A stretch of DNA of 64,000 bases from Erythrocercus mccallii (lineage: Eukaryota > Chordata > Aves > Passeriformes > Dicruridae): NCBI GenBank assembly GCA_013397435.1, contig VZRG01000265.1, positions 186,001 to 250,000 of the forward strand. The letters are read 5' to 3'. Below, one piece after another: positions 60,739 to 64,000 of this stretch (the stretch's first letter is position 1; each line of letters opens with the position of its first letter). The notes below the pieces were generated by a model that was given only the letters and a program-made list of their open reading frames with translations, did no database searches and had not been told where the DNA came from. The position numbers were made by a program, and so were the translations under genes.

Positions 60739-63700
60739 AAACAGCAGCTCCATATTCCTGTTTTCATGAATGAGTTCCAAATCCAGCATTTGCTCTTTGC
60801 CCACAAAGGTGAAGCCCTCAGGCTGAGTGGAGTACCACAGCTACACAAACTACAGAGATATTTGTCTAGATGTGCTTAAAGATGTCAGGCCCTATATCAC
60901 TGCAGCACCAAATGATTTCTCAGAACAATCAGAAATACAGCTGGTGAACAGTCAAGACTTTGCTACCTAGTTCTCCTTTAACTCTTAAATCCTTTGGAAA
61001 AAAAAAAAGCACTTCATTGTTTGTTTCCTTCTAGTTTCTTGTTCAGCCACTTAAGAAGGGTAGTTCTGTGCTGATGAAAGGAGCAAAGCCGTTGGAGAAT
61101 AGATCAGTCTACTAGGTGACAACAAAAAAACCTGTTAAATCATACAACTAACAAGTAGAAAGGAAGGCAGATGATTTCAAGAAAAGGAAATAAAAATACA
61201 AGGCTGCGATATTCTTATAGTGGAGACTGTCTCTGAGGCTCACTATAACATGAAAGTACAGTGCTGATCTGCAAAAAATTAACACTAATCTAGATTTCTA
61301 CTTGAGGCTCCCCAAATTCCTGGGGATGCAGACTCTGGATTCAAATCCATTATAGACACAGGAGCATCCACAGGAAGTCAGGCTTAGCTATGAAATTTGA
61401 TAAAAGAGGCCTAATATCTACCAATTGTTGTGATCTAAAGGCAGTGTTATTTTCTGTCATAATAAGCTCCTGTCAAAAGTACATACTTTTCCATGTGTGA
61501 GGATGAAATTCAGAGTAAAAGAAAATAAAATGCATGCTTAGCACTTAACTTGAGGAGCAAACATCTTGCTGACAGGAACCTATTTGAAATAAGGTCAAAT
61601 GAGAAAGGAAAACAGAAAAAAAATTATGTATGAATTTTAAAGAAATAGTGTCTATCTCAGCGGACAAATTTCTGGTACTACTTCTCCTCAAATGCATAGC
61701 AAAAAGCTGGTGCCAAGACACTGCAAAAAAAACCTAATGCCACCACCTGCCTTGCTGTCCAATACAGTCCAAGGTTCACTTCTTAATGCTTCTTCAGACG
61801 TCATCTGGTGTAGTAGATTCAGGATGTGACTCACTGTAGTGTGACTGCCTTCAAACAAGGCAACAGAAGTGGAGTGAATGGGAACAACTGCACTGCCTTT
61901 GAAAAACTGCACTGATTTTATTGGAATTCCTCTCACCTACAGGTCAGCCATAATAGTAAAAAAAAAAAATGTACCTAATGGTTTACTTGCCTTTTGTACC
62001 CTTCCTGTATGAAAGCATGATAAAACTCGGTTGTTTAACATACAGGACTATGAAAGAGTTATTTTGGGAGGCCCAAAATAATTTTTATATTCTTCTTACT
62101 CTTTCATTTTCCAAACCCAAGCATAATCCTCTAAGACAAAATACAGTTCTTCTGACTGTTGAACTCTCGAAAAGAGTTCTGATGACCACACTTAACGCTT
62201 CAAATATTCCAACACTGTCCATCTCCTTAACCAAACCACCAGATCATTTCAAGCCAGCAACTGTTAATTTGGCCTAATGTAAAATAAACTAAATAACCCT
62301 CCCCAAACTACTCAAAACATGGACAGAAAACCTCAACAAGCCATCTGACTCTTATCATTTATTTACAGGTTTTCTGGAGACATTGGGCATTTCCATGGTG
62401 TGAGTTTAGAGGCATTGGTTGGATTATTCTACTTCCCACCATCCAGGATATAGTCTCGTTCATAAAGGGATCATATCCCACTTTGAAGTTAGATGGATCT
62501 TAAGGTTCACTCTGTTAATTAGAAGCCTGAAACTTAGAAAACTATCTCTGGCCCACCATTCATAAACAGCTTCTAGATAGTTTGCCAGCATCCCCATTTA
62601 ACCCAAACAGTCCTTCTTCTCCTCAAATCCAAAATTATGATTTCCATTTGCAGACTGAAAAGTAGGAAATCTATTTTAAGATATATGAGATGTGTTGTTT
62701 CTTTCTTATTTGTGTACATTAGCATCAGCTTCTTGGGATTCAATCTGAATTGACCTTACCAAAGTATTATCTACGTTGCTAAGCGAAACCCCATTTTAGA
62801 GCAGACATTTTCATTTAATCTCTTTTTTTTCAGTAGCCTCAAGATATTTATTTATTCTTCTCTTACAAGTATATTCCAAAATTTGAAAAAATATGAGTTC
62901 ACAGGAGTTCATATCGCAGGAGTTCACATGCAAGAGCATTTCCCCCTATTTTCTGTATTTGAGCTAATACTTTCATTCTTTGATTTAGGATATCACGCTC
63001 AGGTTTAGGAGGGAGATTATGCGGACTTTAAAACTTTAACATTTAAACTCCTTGGGTCTTAGTTCTTCCTCACATACAGTAGTTTGTCTTTTTCCAACCT
63101 CTTTCCCAGGTGGTGCTTTAGCCTTTGTCCCTGTTTCTAATAGCATTGCCCTGATTCAAAACTGAAGCACGCAGTCCTGTCTAAAATTTGGGGCATACCC
63201 AGATGAAATTTAATTCCTACTTCATCCCTACTGTGAGCCATGCTTTTAATTATTTTACATTCATATAGATATACACTTTTTTTTCCTTGTTTCAGTTTCC
63301 TTGAAGAGTTTAACTCAGCTTGACTTCTGGCAAACTCTATTTCATCTGACCGCTTCTGACCTCTAAGATTATTGCCCTTTTACTCATTCCTTTCAAACTC
63401 TGTTTATGCTTAGTGTTGTTTGTGGGAGTTGTTAGTCAGCAAGTTACGTCTGGACTTCACCTCTAAAAGCCACCCATGTTTGAGATGGGACTTCCAGAAA
63501 GATTGCTGCATTTTTTACTAGAAAATGTCACCACATCCAAATGCTTGAGCTCTTCAGTCACCATCTAGTTTCTCTAAACTTACATTGCACTTCAGGTTAA
63601 GAAAACCTGAAAGATTATTTTCTGTTAATTTTGGATCATAAGAATAGTGATGACTAACTCTTTTTGACGTCCGTAGTCCCTCCAAAATCAATTTTAAAAT

Positions 63701-64000
63701 AACACTGACTCTTCACAAGTCAGTAATTGTTTAAGAAGTTGTTTGCACTAGGGAAATATCTGGCTGTATGGTTATTAAGATCACTCATCCTCTAATTTAT
63801 AGCAGACCATAACAATTGCACGTTGATTTTCTCCTCTAGTATTATCTGAATCCGGCCAAGATCTTTTCAGCCTCCTACCTTCTTCTTGAAATGTAATTTT
63901 GACTTTTAAATGACTCTACTGTAGATGCAGATTCAAAAATATCCTTGCAATTTTTCTGCAATCTGCTTACTGATTGACAGAGCTAAAAAGCTACAGCACA
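60739..64000. other. Unique AT-rich intronic sequence, no feature seen
   Basis: A-run at 61958-61969 and a loose triple of (G)GAGTTCA at about 62895-62926. The plus frame at 61969-62277 has no recognisable family. No PIEZO2 exon seen to the right edge. Confidence 0.5.

Larger units (their letters stand above)
19428..64000 (-). other. PIEZO2: PIEZO2 intron, 3' part (upstream of the exon)
   Basis: This is the last 44.5 kb of the intron before the recognised exon. The preceding coding exon should encode a hydrophobic segment ending in Met-Gln-Gly; I searched for it on the minus strand and did not see it, so the intron probably extends past the right edge. Very long 5' introns are known for vertebrate PIEZO2. 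The sequence is mostly unique AT-rich DNA with three ERV-type LTR remnants, three CR1 3' ends and several short tandem duplications, listed separately. A nested gene on either strand cannot be excluded but none is recognisable. Confidence 0.7.

Noticed and set aside
1..64000. tRNA, rRNA, snRNA, CRISPR arrays, bacterial-type operons or mitochondrial insertions
   Set aside because: None of the characteristic conserved words or repeat-spacer patterns was seen on either strand.

Overview
This window is eukaryotic, almost certainly bird nuclear DNA. It is AT-rich and non-coding over nearly its whole length. Old, truncated CR1 LINE fragments are scattered through it, along with solo LTRs of the endogenous-retrovirus (ERV) type abundant in songbirds and other Neoaves. 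There are no operons, tRNAs, rRNAs or CRISPR arrays. A passerine is my best guess from the LTRs; the species cannot be named.

The only host coding sequence I can support is one 126-bp internal exon on the minus strand (19302-19427). Its 41 complete codons read HTGRLLKSLCF...LSFLLLHIIF...EPGFN, and consensus splice sites flank it on both sides. I recognise this as an early N-terminal exon of PIEZO2, the mechanically activated cation channel of touch and proprioceptive neurons. Transcription runs right to left. Positions 1-19301 are therefore the start of the next intron (more than 19.3 kb), and 19428-64000 is the end of the preceding intron (more than 44.5 kb). I found no flanking PIEZO2 exon by eye.

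Repeat layout, left to right: a decamer tandem array and a (TA)n run at 3.5-3.8 kb; a CR1 3' end at 7.0 kb; a solo LTR at 11.7-12.3 kb; a decayed CR1 reverse-transcriptase segment at 15.6-16.3 kb; the exon at 19.3 kb; a 12-bp perfect inverted repeat at 24.2 kb; an LTR of a second subfamily at 28.7-29.1 kb; an LTR-like element at 35.8-36.4 kb; a CR1 end at 37.2 kb; a third solo LTR at 40.1-40.7 kb; a CR1 end at 48.8 kb; a 78-bp near-identical direct duplication at 50.1 and 53.3 kb; and several short tandem duplications plus a CR1 end between 55 and 61 kb.

I saw no previously undescribed gene system. The most unusual structures are the 78-bp templated-looking duplication, the inverted repeat at 24.2 kb, the helically phased decamer array, and a 153-codon open frame with N-glycosylation sequons at 44.75-45.21 kb whose origin I cannot assign.
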